Assembly: GCF_003945545.1 (NCBI RefSeq) | Contig: NZ_CP029617.1 | Location: 7,095,001-7,159,000 of the forward strand | DNA: 64,000 bases | Direction: 5' to 3' | From: Streptomyces sp. WAC 01529 | GTDB lineage: Bacteria > Actinomycetota > Actinomycetes > Streptomycetales > Streptomycetaceae | Shown here: piece by piece, positions 25,138-34,075 of the stretch | How positions within the stretch are numbered: position 1 is the stretch's first letter | How the letters are laid out: each line of letters starts with the position of its first letter | The notes under the pieces: generated by a model | What the model was told of the DNA's origin: nothing | What the model saw: only the letters and a program-made list of their open reading frames with translations | Databases searched by the model: none | Program-made: the position numbers and the translations under genes

Positions 25138-26418
25138 ATGTGGGGGACAGGTGTGGCGCGCCGGGGTGCCGGGGCGGGGTGGATGTGCACGCGCGAGGCG
25201 CGCCGGTGGTGGGGTGACGCGGCGCTCGGGGTGGCCGTCACCACGCTCGTCGTGCTCGCGATGGCGCACGAGGGAGGAGTGGGCCCGCTCGACTACGGCC
25301 TGATGGTGGTCGGAACGCTCACGCTCGCGGCGCACCGGGTCGCGCCCCGCGTGGTGCTCGCCGTCACCACCGTCTGCCTGACCGGCCTCGTCCTGCACGC
25401 CGAGCCCAGTACGACGGCGGCGTTCCCGGTGCTCGGCGCGGTGCACGGCGCCGCGCACAAGGGGCACCGGCTGCTCGCGGGCGCGGCCAGTGCCGTGTTC
25501 CTCGTCGGCTTCTTCGCCGCGGCGCCGGGCGCGGACGACATAGTCGAGCGGACGCTGCTGCTCACCGGCTGGTTCGTGTGCGCCGTCGCCACCGGCGTCG
25601 CGGGCAAGACCTGGCAGGCGTATCTGCGCCAGAGCGAGGAGCGCGCCCTGGAGGCCGAGCGGACCCGGGAGGAGGCGGCGCTGCGCAGGGCGGGCGAGGA
25701 GCGGCTGCGGATCGCCCGCGAGCTGCACGACTCGCTCACGCACAGCATCTCGATCGTCAAACTGCAGGCGGGCGTGGCGATCCATCTGGCGCGCAAGCGC
25801 GGCGAGGAGATACCGCCCGCGCTGCTCGCCATCCAGGAGGCGAGCGGCGAGGCCATGCGCGAACTGCGCGCCACGCTGGACGTGTTGCGCACCGACGAGC
25901 CCACCGGCAGCCCCGCGCTGCTCGTGGAGCGGGCCCGTGCCGCGGGGCTCGCCGTCGAGCTGACGGTGACCGGGCGCGAGCGCCCCCTGTCGCCCGCGCT
26001 CGACCGTGCCGCGTACCGCATCGTGCAGGAGGCCTTGACGAACGCCGCGCGCCACGCGGGCGGCCCCGCCCTGGTGAGCGTCCGACTCGGCTACGGCGAG
26101 CGGGAGTTGGTCCTGCGAATCGAGGACGACGGCGTCGCCGCCCCCGGGCGCCCGACGGTGGAGGGCACGGGCCTGACGGGCATGCGGGAGCGCGTCGGCG
26201 CGCTGGGCGGCAGGCTGTGGGCGGGGCCGCGGGACGGCGGCGGGTTCGCGGTGCGGGTGGAACTGCCGATCGAGGGCGGGGCGGCCGGAGTCGACGGCGG
26301 TGGTGCGGCCGACGACGGTGGCGCGGTCGGCGACGGTGATGCTGCCGATGACGGTGGCGGCCGTGCGGTCGTCGCCGGGCGCGCCGGTCCCGGCGCGCGG
26401 GAGAGGGAGCGGGCGTGA
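25138..26418 (+). CDS. Two-component sensor histidine kinase (NarL-type partner)
   Basis: A 426-residue membrane kinase. About four or five hydrophobic segments lie in residues 28-155, then a short linker, the HisKA_3 dimerisation domain with phospho-acceptor His197 (IARELHDSLTHSISIVKLQ) and an HATPase domain (VQEALTNAARHAGG, then IEDDGVAAPG and GTGLTGMRERV). After the ATPase comes a tail of about 45 residues rich in Asp, Gly and Ala, absent in most relatives. TAGGGT lies eight bases before ATG 25138, suggesting a leaderless mRNA. Its stop overlaps the response-regulator start (GTGA). The signal is unknown. Confidence 0.9.
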   Translation: MWGTGVARRGAGAGWMCTREARRWWGDAALGVAVTTLVVLAMAHEGGVGPLDYGLMVVGTLTLAAHRVAPRVVLAVTTVCLTGLVLHAEPSTTAAFPVLGAVHGAAHKGHRLLAGAASAVFLVGFFAAAPGADDIVERTLLLTGWFVCAVATGVAGKTWQAYLRQSEERALEAERTREEAALRRAGEERLRIARELHDSLTHSISIVKLQAGVAIHLARKRGEEIPPALLAIQEASGEAMRELRATLDVLRTDEPTGSPALLVERARAAGLAVELTVTGRERPLSPALDRAAYRIVQEALTNAARHAGGPALVSVRLGYGERELVLRIEDDGVAAPGRPTVEGTGLTGMRERVGALGGRLWAGPRDGGGFAVRVELPIEGGAAGVDGGGAADDGGAVGDGDAADDGGGRAVVAGRAGPGARERERA

Positions 26419-27083
26419 TCCGTGTCGTGCTCGTGGACGATCAGGCGCTGATGCGGGCCGGGTTCCGCGCGCTGCTCGACGCCGAGGAGGGCGTCGAGGT
26501 CGTGGGGGAGGCCGCCGACGGCCGGGCGGGTGTCGCCGTCGTCCGTGAGCAGGTGCCCGACGTCGCCCTCATCGACGTACAGATGCCCGTGATGAGCGGG
26601 ATCGAGGCGACCCGCAGGATCGTTGCCGAACCCCGCCTGGCGGCGGTGCGCGTCGTGATCCTCACCAACTACGGCCACGACGAGTACGTCTTCGACGCGC
26701 TGCGCGCCGGGGCCAGCGGGTTCCTGCTCAAGGACACCGAGCCCGCCGACCTGCTCCAGGGCATCGACGTCGTCGCGCGCGGCGAGGCGCTCCTCTCGCC
26801 CTCGGTGACGCGCAGGCTGATCGGCGAGTTCGTCGCCAGGCCGCCGGACCGGGCCACCGCGCCCGGCCTGGAGGGGCTCACCCGCCGCGAGCGCGAGGTG
26901 ACCGCGCTGGTCGCGCGCGGGCTGACGAACGAGGAGATCGCCGCGCACATGGTCATCAGCCCGCTCACGGCGAAGACGCATGTGAGCCGCGCGATGATCA
27001 AACTCGCTGCGCGCGACCGGGCCCAACTGGTCGTCTTCGCCTACGAGTCGGGGCTGGTGACGGCGCGGACCGCGGAGCCGTAG
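26415..27083 (+). CDS. LuxR/NarL-family response regulator
   Basis: A 222-residue regulator paired with the kinase before it. The receiver domain has the phospho-acceptor Asp54 (VALIDVQMPVMSG), acidic residues VLVDDQ and the conserved Lys in FLLKDTEPADLL. The C-terminal LuxR-type HTH runs from about residue 155 (LTRREREVTALVARGLTNEE, then SPLTAKTHVSRAMIKL). GTG start at 26415 overlaps the kinase stop. Target genes may include the DUF4232 lipoprotein gene downstream, but nothing in sequence proves it. Confidence 0.93.
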   Translation: MIRVVLVDDQALMRAGFRALLDAEEGVEVVGEAADGRAGVAVVREQVPDVALIDVQMPVMSGIEATRRIVAEPRLAAVRVVILTNYGHDEYVFDALRAGASGFLLKDTEPADLLQGIDVVARGEALLSPSVTRRLIGEFVARPPDRATAPGLEGLTRREREVTALVARGLTNEEIAAHMVISPLTAKTHVSRAMIKLAARDRAQLVVFAYESGLVTARTAEP

Positions 27084-27147
27084 GGACGCGGTGGCGGGTC
27101 GGGTATCGACCGGAATCGGGCGTGCCGGGCCATGGCATGATCCCCGA

Positions 27148-27873
27148 GTGACCGTCATACCGAGGCAGAGACAGCTCCCGCTCAGGTCCGCCGCAGCCCT
27201 TTCGGTGGCCGTCCTGCTCATGTCCGGATGCGGGCTCTCCGCGGAGCTGGACCGCGAGGCGAACCCGGAGCGCGAGCCGACCTCCGGGGCGGCGGGCCCC
27301 GAACCGACGTCCGATGCGGCGGGGCCAGAGCCGACCTCCGATGCGGCTGGGCCCGGGTCGAGCGGCCCGCCCCGGCCCTCCGACCTCGCGCTCGGCCCCG
27401 CCACGCCGCGGGCCCCGAGCGCGCCGCCCTGCCCGAAGTCAGGCGTGAGCATGTCCCCGGGCATGGTGACGGCCGCGATGGGACTGCGGGCGATGTCGGT
27501 GACGCTCACCAACTGCGGCGAGGGCGTGCGCGAGGTCAACGGCTACCCCGACATCCGCGTCCGCGGCCTCGACCGGCGGCTCTTGCGCGTGACGGTGCTC
27601 AAGGGGACCGAGCCGGTCACCACGATGGACGACCCGGGCCCGCGCCGCGTCAGGCTGAAGCCGGGGGAGTCCGCGTACACCTCACTGGTGTGGCGGTACT
27701 CGGCCGTGGACGCCTCCACCAAGGCGGGCAGCGGCGTCTACGTGGAGATCGGCCCGGCCAGGGGCGCGGCCCGCCAGACCATCGAACCGGAGGGCGGCCT
27801 CGACATCGGCGAGACCGGCATGCTCGGCACGACCGCCTGGCAGCGCAGCCCCGACGAGGCTCCGCGGCCCTGA
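27148..27873 (+). CDS. DUF4232 lipoprotein
   Basis: A 241-residue exported lipoprotein with lipobox LLMSGC at about residues 25-30. A low-complexity linker carries three copies of the unit EPTS(D/G)AAGP (about residues 41-68), encoded by 27-base DNA repeats. The DUF4232 beta-sandwich domain follows (VTLTNCGEGVREVNGYPDIR). I chose GTG 27148: CATGAT lies six bases upstream, giving a leaderless mRNA, and the signal peptide then has a normal basic start. The family is common in actinomycetes and has no established function. Confidence 0.8.
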   Translation: MTVIPRQRQLPLRSAAALSVAVLLMSGCGLSAELDREANPEREPTSGAAGPEPTSDAAGPEPTSDAAGPGSSGPPRPSDLALGPATPRAPSAPPCPKSGVSMSPGMVTAAMGLRAMSVTLTNCGEGVREVNGYPDIRVRGLDRRLLRVTVLKGTEPVTTMDDPGPRRVRLKPGESAYTSLVWRYSAVDASTKAGSGVYVEIGPARGAARQTIEPEGGLDIGETGMLGTTAWQRSPDEAPRP

Positions 27874-27934
27874 CCCCGCCCGGCCAGGGCGCCCGCCTGG
27901 TCGCGGCCCCCGCCTGGTCAGGACCCCCGCCCGG

Positions 27935-28999
27935 TCAGGGCACCCGCGCCGTCCATTCGGCGGTGCCGAACTTGGTGCGTACGAGATCCTGGGCCTGGGC
28001 CAGCTCGGCGTCGGTGACCTCGCCCCGGGTGAGGCCGTAGCGGGAGCGGAAGGAGTCGATCATGCGGTCGATGACGGTCTCGCGCGGCAGACCGGTCTGG
28101 CGGCGCAACGGGTCCACCCGCTTCTTGGCGCTCCTGGTGCCCTTGTCGGACAGCTTCTCCTTGCCGATGCGGAGCACTTCGAGCATCTTGTCGGCGTCGA
28201 TGTCGTAGGACATCGTCACGTGGTGCAGCACCGCGCCCGGCCCGCCACCGGGCCCCACCATCCGCTTCTGCGCCGCGCCCGCGATCTTCCCCGCGTCCGT
28301 CGCGATGTCGTTGAGCGGCTGGTACCACGCCTTGATGCCCATGTCGGCGAGGGCGCCGAGGACCCAGTCGTCGAGATAGGCGTAGCTGTCCTGGAAGGAG
28401 AGGCCCTGCACGAGCGCGTCGGGCACCGAGAGGGAGTACGTGATGGTGTTGCCCGGCTCCACGAACATCGCGCCGCCCCCGGAGATGCGGCGCACGACCT
28501 CGATCCCGTGCCGGGCCGCGCCCTCCGGATCGACCTCGTTCGCCAGCGACTGGAAGCTGCCGATGATCACCGAGGGGGCGCCCCACTCCCACACCCGCAG
28601 CGTCGGCGGGCGGCGGCCCGCGGCGACCTCCTGGGTCAGCACCTCGTCCAGGGCCATGTGCAGGGCGGGCGGCTGCGGGCCTTCGTGCACGAGCTGCCAG
28701 TCGTAGTCGGTCCAGTCCGTCGCGTGCGCGAGGGCGCGGCGCACGGCGATCCCGATGCCCTCCGACGTCAGGCCGTACATCACGGTGCCCTCGGGGAGAG
28801 CCGCGTCGATGCGGGCGGCGAGGCCCGCGGCGTCCGTGTCGGCGGGGGAGCCGTCCAGGGCGCCGTTGATCGCGTCGAGCGCCTCGTCCGGTTCGAGGAA
28901 GAAGTCGCCGGCCACCCGGGTGCGCCGCAGCTCGCCGCCCTCGACGTCCAGATCCACCACGACGAGCTTGCCGCCGGGGACCTTGTACTCACCGTGCAC
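27935..28999 (-). CDS. lplA: Lipoate-protein ligase A family, accessory domain first
   Basis: A 354-residue enzyme that would attach lipoate to the E2 subunits of 2-oxoacid dehydrogenases or glycine cleavage H protein. The accessory domain, C-terminal in E. coli LplA, comes first here (HGEYKVPGGKLVVVDLDVE, then DFFLEPDEALDAINGALDG, residues 1-90). The catalytic domain follows, with the family motif RRISGGGAMFVEPGNTITYS (about 170-189) and lysine site motif ATDAGKIAGAAQKR. GTG 28999 has GGAGG seven bases upstream. This permuted arrangement is known in actinobacteria and other lineages. Confidence 0.87.
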   Translation of the reverse strand: MHGEYKVPGGKLVVVDLDVEGGELRRTRVAGDFFLEPDEALDAINGALDGSPADTDAAGLAARIDAALPEGTVMYGLTSEGIGIAVRRALAHATDWTDYDWQLVHEGPQPPALHMALDEVLTQEVAAGRRPPTLRVWEWGAPSVIIGSFQSLANEVDPEGAARHGIEVVRRISGGGAMFVEPGNTITYSLSVPDALVQGLSFQDSYAYLDDWVLGALADMGIKAWYQPLNDIATDAGKIAGAAQKRMVGPGGGPGAVLHHVTMSYDIDADKMLEVLRIGKEKLSDKGTRSAKKRVDPLRRQTGLPRETVIDRMIDSFRSRYGLTRGEVTDAELAQAQDLVRTKFGTAEWTARVP

Positions 29000-29172
29000 C
29001 GTGCTTCCTCCAAGCCCGCGAGCCGCGTCACCCCCGGCTCACTCTTCCGAATCGTCCCCCAACGCTAGCCGAGTGCCGGAATGCCCGGTCCGGTGGAGGA
29101 TGGGGCAGGAGGAAGCGGACAGCGGAGTGAGAGCAAGCAGGGGCAGGCGAGAGCGAGTATGTGGAGGAAGCG

Positions 29173-30711
29173 ATGAGCGTTCCCGCGGCGCCCGGAGCCG
29201 AGCCGGGCCCGAACGTCCTGGTCACCGGGGCGACGGGCTACATCGGAGGCCGGCTCGTCCCCGAACTCCTCGACGCCGGGTACCGCGTACGCTGCCTGGC
29301 CCGCACGCCCGAGAAGCTGCGCGACCACCCCTGGACCCCCCGCACCGAGGTGGTCCGAGGCGACGTGACCGACGCCGCCTCGCTGGCCGAGGCGATGCGC
29401 GGCATCGACGTGGCGTACTACCTGGTGCATGCGCTCGCCACCGGCGCCCGCTTCGAGGACACCGACCGGGAGGCCGCCGAGACCTTCGCGGAGCAGGCCC
29501 GCGCGGCCGGGGTCCGCCGCGTCGTCTACCTCGGCGGCCTCACCCCCGCGGACGTACCGCCCGGGGAACTCTCGCCGCACCTGCGCTCGAGAGCGGAGGT
29601 CGGCGAGATCTTCCTGCGCGCCGAAGTCCCCGCCACCGTGCTGCGCGCGGCCGTCGTCATCGGCTCCGGCTCCGCCTCCTTCGAGATGCTCCGGTACCTC
29701 ACCGAACGCCTGCCCGTCATGGTCACGCCCAGCTGGGTCGGCACCCGCATCCAGCCCATCGCCGTCCGTGACGTCCTGCGCTACCTCGTCGGCAGCGCCG
29801 GCATGCCGCCCGACGTGAACCGCGCCTTCGACATCGGCGGCCCCGACGTCGTCACCTACGAACAGATGATGCGGCGGTACGCGACGGTCGCCTCGCTGCC
29901 GCACCGGCTCATCGTGCGCGTGCCGATGCTGAGCCCCGGCCTCTCCAGCCTCTGGATCGGCCTCGTCACCCCCGTGCCGCGCGCCCTGGCCCGGCCCCTC
30001 GCGGAGTCGCTGCGGCACGAGGTGGTCTGCGACGAGCACGACATCGCGCGGTACGTGCCCGACCCGCCCGGCACCCCGATCTCCCTCGACGAGGCGCTGG
30101 GGCTCGCGCTGCGGCGCGTGAAGGAGGCGCAGGTCGTCACCCGCTGGTCGTCGGCGTCGCTGCCCGGCGCGCCGAGCGACCCGCTGCCCACCGACCCGGA
30201 CTGGGCGGGCGGCAGCCTCTACACCGACCGGCGGGAGATCACCGTCGACGCCTCGCCGCACGAGCTGTGGCGCATCATCGAGGGCGTCGGCGGGGAGAAC
30301 GGCTGGTACTCCTTCCCGCTGGCCTGGGCCGTACGCGGCTGGCTGGACCGCGCGGTCGGCGGCGTGGGGCTGCGCCGCGGCCGCCGGGACGCGGCACGCC
30401 TGCGGGTGGGCGACTCGCTCGACTTCTGGCGGGTCGAGGAGATCGACCCGGGCCGGCTGCTGCGGCTGCGCGCGGAGATGCGCCTGCCCGGCCTCGCCTG
30501 GCTGGAGATGCGGGCCGACCAGGACGCCGAGGGCCGCACCCGCTACCGTCAGCGGGCCCTCTTCCACCCGCACGGGCTGCTCGGCCACGCCTACTGGTGG
30601 AGCGTCTCGCCCTTCCACGCCGTGGTGTTCGGCGGCATGGCCCGCAACATCGCCAAGGCGGCGTCCAGGGAAGCCGCCCGCACCGCCCCCGTACCGGCCC
30701 CGCAGGAGTAG
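29173..30711 (+). CDS. SDR-family NAD(P)-binding protein fused to DUF2867
   Basis: A 512-residue fusion. Residues about 10-300 are an atypical short-chain dehydrogenase (NmrA/YbjT-like) with the dinucleotide motif LVTGATGYIGGRLVPELL and VYLGGLTP. Residues about 345-500 are a DUF2867 domain (REITVDASPHELWRIIEGVG, ending FHAVVFGGMARNIAKAA). GGAGGAAG precedes ATG 29173. It ends four bases before the photolyase gene and is probably co-transcribed with it. The association of this fusion with photolyase suggests a redox or pigment-related role, but that is inference. Confidence 0.87.
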   Translation: MSVPAAPGAEPGPNVLVTGATGYIGGRLVPELLDAGYRVRCLARTPEKLRDHPWTPRTEVVRGDVTDAASLAEAMRGIDVAYYLVHALATGARFEDTDREAAETFAEQARAAGVRRVVYLGGLTPADVPPGELSPHLRSRAEVGEIFLRAEVPATVLRAAVVIGSGSASFEMLRYLTERLPVMVTPSWVGTRIQPIAVRDVLRYLVGSAGMPPDVNRAFDIGGPDVVTYEQMMRRYATVASLPHRLIVRVPMLSPGLSSLWIGLVTPVPRALARPLAESLRHEVVCDEHDIARYVPDPPGTPISLDEALGLALRRVKEAQVVTRWSSASLPGAPSDPLPTDPDWAGGSLYTDRREITVDASPHELWRIIEGVGGENGWYSFPLAWAVRGWLDRAVGGVGLRRGRRDAARLRVGDSLDFWRVEEIDPGRLLRLRAEMRLPGLAWLEMRADQDAEGRTRYRQRALFHPHGLLGHAYWWSVSPFHAVVFGGMARNIAKAASREAARTAPVPAPQE

Positions 30712-30715
30712 CGCC

Positions 30716-32089
30716 TTGAACACCTCGGTCGTCCTGTTCACCTCCGACCTGCGCGTGCACGACCACCCGCCGCTGCGCGCCGCGCTCGCCCGCGCGGACG
30801 CCGTCGTGCCGCTCTTCGTGCGGGACCCGGCCATCGAGGCCACCGGTTTCGCGGGGCCCAACCGCGAGGCGTTCCTCGCCGACTGCCTCGCCGACCTCGA
30901 CCGGCGGTTGCGCGAGCGAGGCGGCCGACTGGTGGTCCGTGCCGGTGACCCCGTCGACGAGGTACGGGCCGTCATGCGGGAGGCGGACGCGGACGAAGCC
31001 CATATGGCGGCGGGCGTCAGCCGGTACGCGCAGACCCGCGAGCGGCGGCTCCACGAGGCACTGGAGGCGGACGGCCGCCGACTGCACGTCCACGACGCCG
31101 TGATCACCGCGCTCCCGCCCGGCGCCGTGACCCCCACCAACTCCGACCACTTCGCCGTCTTCACCCCCTACCTCCGCCGCTGGTCCGCGCAGGGCGTACG
31201 GGCCGTCCTCGGCGCCCCGCGCGCCGTGCCCGTCCCCGACCACGTCCGCTCCCGGCCCCTCCCCGCCCGCGACGACCTCACCGGCATCTCGCCGGGGCTC
31301 GCACGCGGCGGCGAGAGCGAGGGCCGGCGACAGTGGAAGGCCTGGCTGCGCGACGGCATCGACCGGTACGGGGAGCGCCACGACGACCTCGCGGGCGACG
31401 CGACCTCCAAGCTCTCGCCCCATCTGCACTTCGGCACGCTGTCCTGCGCCGAACTCGTCCACCGCGCCCGCGACCGGGCGACCCCGGGCGCCGAGGACTT
31501 CGTCAGACAGCTGTGCTGGCGCGACTTCCACCACCAGGTGCTCGCCGCCAGGCCGCGCACGGCGGCGGTCGACTACCGCACGCGCGGCGACCGCTGGCGC
31601 TCGCCCGAGACGGCGGCGCGGGACATCCGGGCTTGGCAGGAAGGGCGTACGGGATACCCGATCATCGACGCCGCCATGCGGCAGCTGCTGCACGAGGGCT
31701 GGATGCACAACCGCGGCAGGCTGCTGACCGCGAGTTTCCTCACCAAGACGCTCTACGTCGACTGGCGGGTGGGCGCGCGCCACTTCCAACGCCTGCTGGT
31801 CGACGGGGACATCGCCAACAACCAGCTCAACTGGCAGTGGATGGCGGGCACCGGCACGGACAGCCGCCCCAACCGGGTGCTCAACCCCGTCCTCCAGGCC
31901 AAGCGCTACGACCCGGACGGCGCCTACGTACGCCGCTGGGTGCCCGAACTCGCCGGAGTGCCCGGCCACGCCGTCCACGAGCCGTGGAAGCTGCCGGGCG
32001 CGGAACGGGAGCGCTGCGACTACCCCGAGCGGATCCTCGAACTGGCCGACGGACTGGTCCGTTTCAAGCGGGCGAGGGGCATCGACTGA
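30716..32089 (+). CDS. phr: Deoxyribodipyrimidine photolyase (class I type)
   Basis: A 457-residue light-driven DNA repair enzyme that splits cyclobutane pyrimidine dimers. The N-terminal antenna domain starts VVLFTSDLRVHDHPPLR. The FAD domain has TSKLSPHLHFGTLS, CWRDFHHQVL, the MRQLLHEGWMHNRGRLLTAS helix and DIANNQLNWQWMAGTGTD, the FAD-binding asparagine/tryptophan signature. The start is TTG 30716, eight bases after AGGAG that overlaps the end of the upstream gene; this supports coupling to the SDR/DUF2867 gene. A cryptochrome-like function is less likely given the full photolyase motifs. Confidence 0.92.
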   Translation: MNTSVVLFTSDLRVHDHPPLRAALARADAVVPLFVRDPAIEATGFAGPNREAFLADCLADLDRRLRERGGRLVVRAGDPVDEVRAVMREADADEAHMAAGVSRYAQTRERRLHEALEADGRRLHVHDAVITALPPGAVTPTNSDHFAVFTPYLRRWSAQGVRAVLGAPRAVPVPDHVRSRPLPARDDLTGISPGLARGGESEGRRQWKAWLRDGIDRYGERHDDLAGDATSKLSPHLHFGTLSCAELVHRARDRATPGAEDFVRQLCWRDFHHQVLAARPRTAAVDYRTRGDRWRSPETAARDIRAWQEGRTGYPIIDAAMRQLLHEGWMHNRGRLLTASFLTKTLYVDWRVGARHFQRLLVDGDIANNQLNWQWMAGTGTDSRPNRVLNPVLQAKRYDPDGAYVRRWVPELAGVPGHAVHEPWKLPGAERERCDYPERILELADGLVRFKRARGID

Positions 32090-32131
32090 CCCCCTGCCAC
32101 CGGCCGGGGGCGCGCGGTTAGCCTGCGGATC

Positions 32132-33979
32132 ATGTTCACGACGCGTCCCACACTCCAGGGCACCTTCGGCATGGTGTCGTCCACCCACTGGCTCGCCTCC
32201 CAGTCCGCGATGGCCGTACTGGAGGACGGGGGCAACGCCTTCGACGCCGCGGTCGCCGCGGGGTTCGTCCTGCACGTGGTCGAACCCCACCTCAACGGCC
32301 CCGCCGGAGAGGTCCCGATCATCCTGGCGCCCGCGGGCGGCGACGTGCGCGTCCTCTGCGGCCAGGGACCCGCGCCCGCCGGTGCCACCGTGGCCCATTA
32401 CCGCTCCCTGGGGCTTGAGCTGGTGCCCGGCACCGGGCCGCTCGCCGCCGCCGTGCCCGGCGCCTTCGACGCGTGGATGCTGCTGCTGCGCGACCACGGC
32501 ACGAAGTCCCTCGCCGACGTCCTCAAGTACGCCATCGGGTACGCGGAGGACGGCCATCCGCCCGTCGAGCGCGTCGTCGAGACCGTCGAGACGGTGCGGC
32601 GGCTCTTCCAGGAGGAGTGGCCCTCGTCCGCGGAGGTCTATCTCCGCGGCGGCCCCGACGGCGGCGAACCGCCCCGCACCGGCGAGATGTTGCGCAATCC
32701 CGCGCTCGCCGCGACGTGGCGGCGGCTGCTTGCGGAGGCCGGAGCGAAGGCTGCCGGGGGATCGCGGACCGCCGTGATCGACGCCGCGCGCGAGGTGTGG
32801 CGCGGCGGCTTCATCGCCGAGGCGCTCGTGCGGCAGGCCGGGCGGCCCACCATGGACACGAGCGGCGAGCGGCACGCCGGGACGCTCTCGGCGGAGGATC
32901 TGCGGGGGTGGTCCGCGTCCTACGAGGACCCGGTCACGTACGACTGGAACGGCTGGACCCTGTGCAAGGCCGGCCCCTGGAGCCAGGGCCCCGCCTTCCT
33001 CCAGCAGCTCGCCCTGCTGCCCCAGGACGCCGCGGAGCTTCCGGAGTACGGCTCCGCGAAGTACGTCCACCTCCTCGTCGAGGGCTGCAAGCTCGCCATG
33101 GCGGACCGCGAGGCCTGGTACGGGGACGCCGGGGACGGGGGCGCGGGGGCCGTGCCGCTCGGCGAGCTGCTTTCGGACGAGTACAACGCGACGCGGCGGA
33201 CGCTGATCGGGGACGAGGCCTCGTACGAGCTGCGTCCCGGCGCGCCCGGCGGACGGCAGCCGCGGCTCTCCGCGCACGCGCGCGCGGTCGCCTCGGGCGA
33301 GGCGGGGGACTTCGAGGCGGCCGCTGCCGCTGCAGCCGGGGGCGGCGAGCCGACCGTGGCCGGGGACGGGGGGACGCGCGGGGACACCTGCCACCTCGAC
33401 ATCGTCGACCGCTGGGGGAACATGCTCTCCGCCACGCCCAGCGGGGGATGGCTCCAGTCCAACCCCGTCGTGCCGGAACTGGGCTTCCCCTTGGGTACGC
33501 GGCTCCAGATGGCGTGGCTGGAGGAGGGGCTGCCGAACTCGCTCACGCCGGGGAGACGGCCGCGGACCACGCTGACGCCGTCGCTGGCGCTGAAGGACGG
33601 GGTGCCGGTCATGGCGTTCGGTACGCCCGGGGGAGACCAGCAGGATCAGTGGCAGGTGCACTTCTTCCTGGGGGTGGCGCTGCGGGCCTCCGTGCGGGGC
33701 GGCCTCGACCTGCAGGGCGCGATCGACGCGCCCAGCTGGCACACGGACGGCTTCCCCAGCTCCTTCCACCCGCGGGGAATGCGGGCCGGGAGCGTGACGG
33801 TGGAGTCACGGACGGCTCCGGAGGTGGTGGCCGGGCTGCGGCGGCGCGGGCACGACGTGCTCGTGGGGGGCGCGTGGTCGGAGGGGCGGCTGTGCGCGGT
33901 GGCGCGGGACCCGCGGAGCGGGGTGCTGTCGGCGGCGGCCAATCCCCGGGGGATGCAGGGGTACGCGGTCGGCCGCTGA
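32132..33979 (+). CDS. Gamma-glutamyltransferase-family protein (divergent)
   Basis: A 615-residue Ntn-hydrolase of the GGT superfamily without a signal peptide, so cytoplasmic, unlike the exported ggt at 6.7 kb. Signatures are GGNAFDAAVAAGFVLHVVEP (about residues 33-52) and the processing site GDTCHLDIVDRWGN with candidate nucleophile Thr419; the small subunit has GTPGGDQQDQWQ where classical GGTs have GSPGG. The usual TTH is TCH here, and the gamma-glutamyl-binding residues differ, so the substrate may be another gamma-linked or acyl amide. TAGCCT lies seven bases before ATG 32132 (leaderless). Confidence 0.85.
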   Translation: MFTTRPTLQGTFGMVSSTHWLASQSAMAVLEDGGNAFDAAVAAGFVLHVVEPHLNGPAGEVPIILAPAGGDVRVLCGQGPAPAGATVAHYRSLGLELVPGTGPLAAAVPGAFDAWMLLLRDHGTKSLADVLKYAIGYAEDGHPPVERVVETVETVRRLFQEEWPSSAEVYLRGGPDGGEPPRTGEMLRNPALAATWRRLLAEAGAKAAGGSRTAVIDAAREVWRGGFIAEALVRQAGRPTMDTSGERHAGTLSAEDLRGWSASYEDPVTYDWNGWTLCKAGPWSQGPAFLQQLALLPQDAAELPEYGSAKYVHLLVEGCKLAMADREAWYGDAGDGGAGAVPLGELLSDEYNATRRTLIGDEASYELRPGAPGGRQPRLSAHARAVASGEAGDFEAAAAAAAGGGEPTVAGDGGTRGDTCHLDIVDRWGNMLSATPSGGWLQSNPVVPELGFPLGTRLQMAWLEEGLPNSLTPGRRPRTTLTPSLALKDGVPVMAFGTPGGDQQDQWQVHFFLGVALRASVRGGLDLQGAIDAPSWHTDGFPSSFHPRGMRAGSVTVESRTAPEVVAGLRRRGHDVLVGGAWSEGRLCAVARDPRSGVLSAAANPRGMQGYAVGR

Positions 33980-33993
33980 CTCCCCCCACATAC

Positions 33994-34027
33994 CGGAACC
34001 TGGTGTTCACATACTCACAAGGTTCCG
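33994..34027. repeat. Inverted repeat between GGT-like gene and inositol-phosphatase gene
   Basis: CGGAACC (33994-34000) and GGTTCCG (34021-34027) are perfect arms around 20 bases. The position allows either a weak terminator for the GGT-like gene or an operator/ECF-type promoter element for the next gene. It is short enough to arise by chance. Confidence 0.3.
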
Positions 34028-34075
34028 TTCGCCCGAGACGTACGGGATGTCAGCGGGGCGTGCTCTCATGGACAC

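Noticed and set aside
30275..33769. A 1164-codon open frame on the minus strand
   Set aside because: It lies opposite photolyase and the GGT-like gene, which have clear motifs. Its composition is what high-GC third positions give in the antisense frame, and it has no family similarity.
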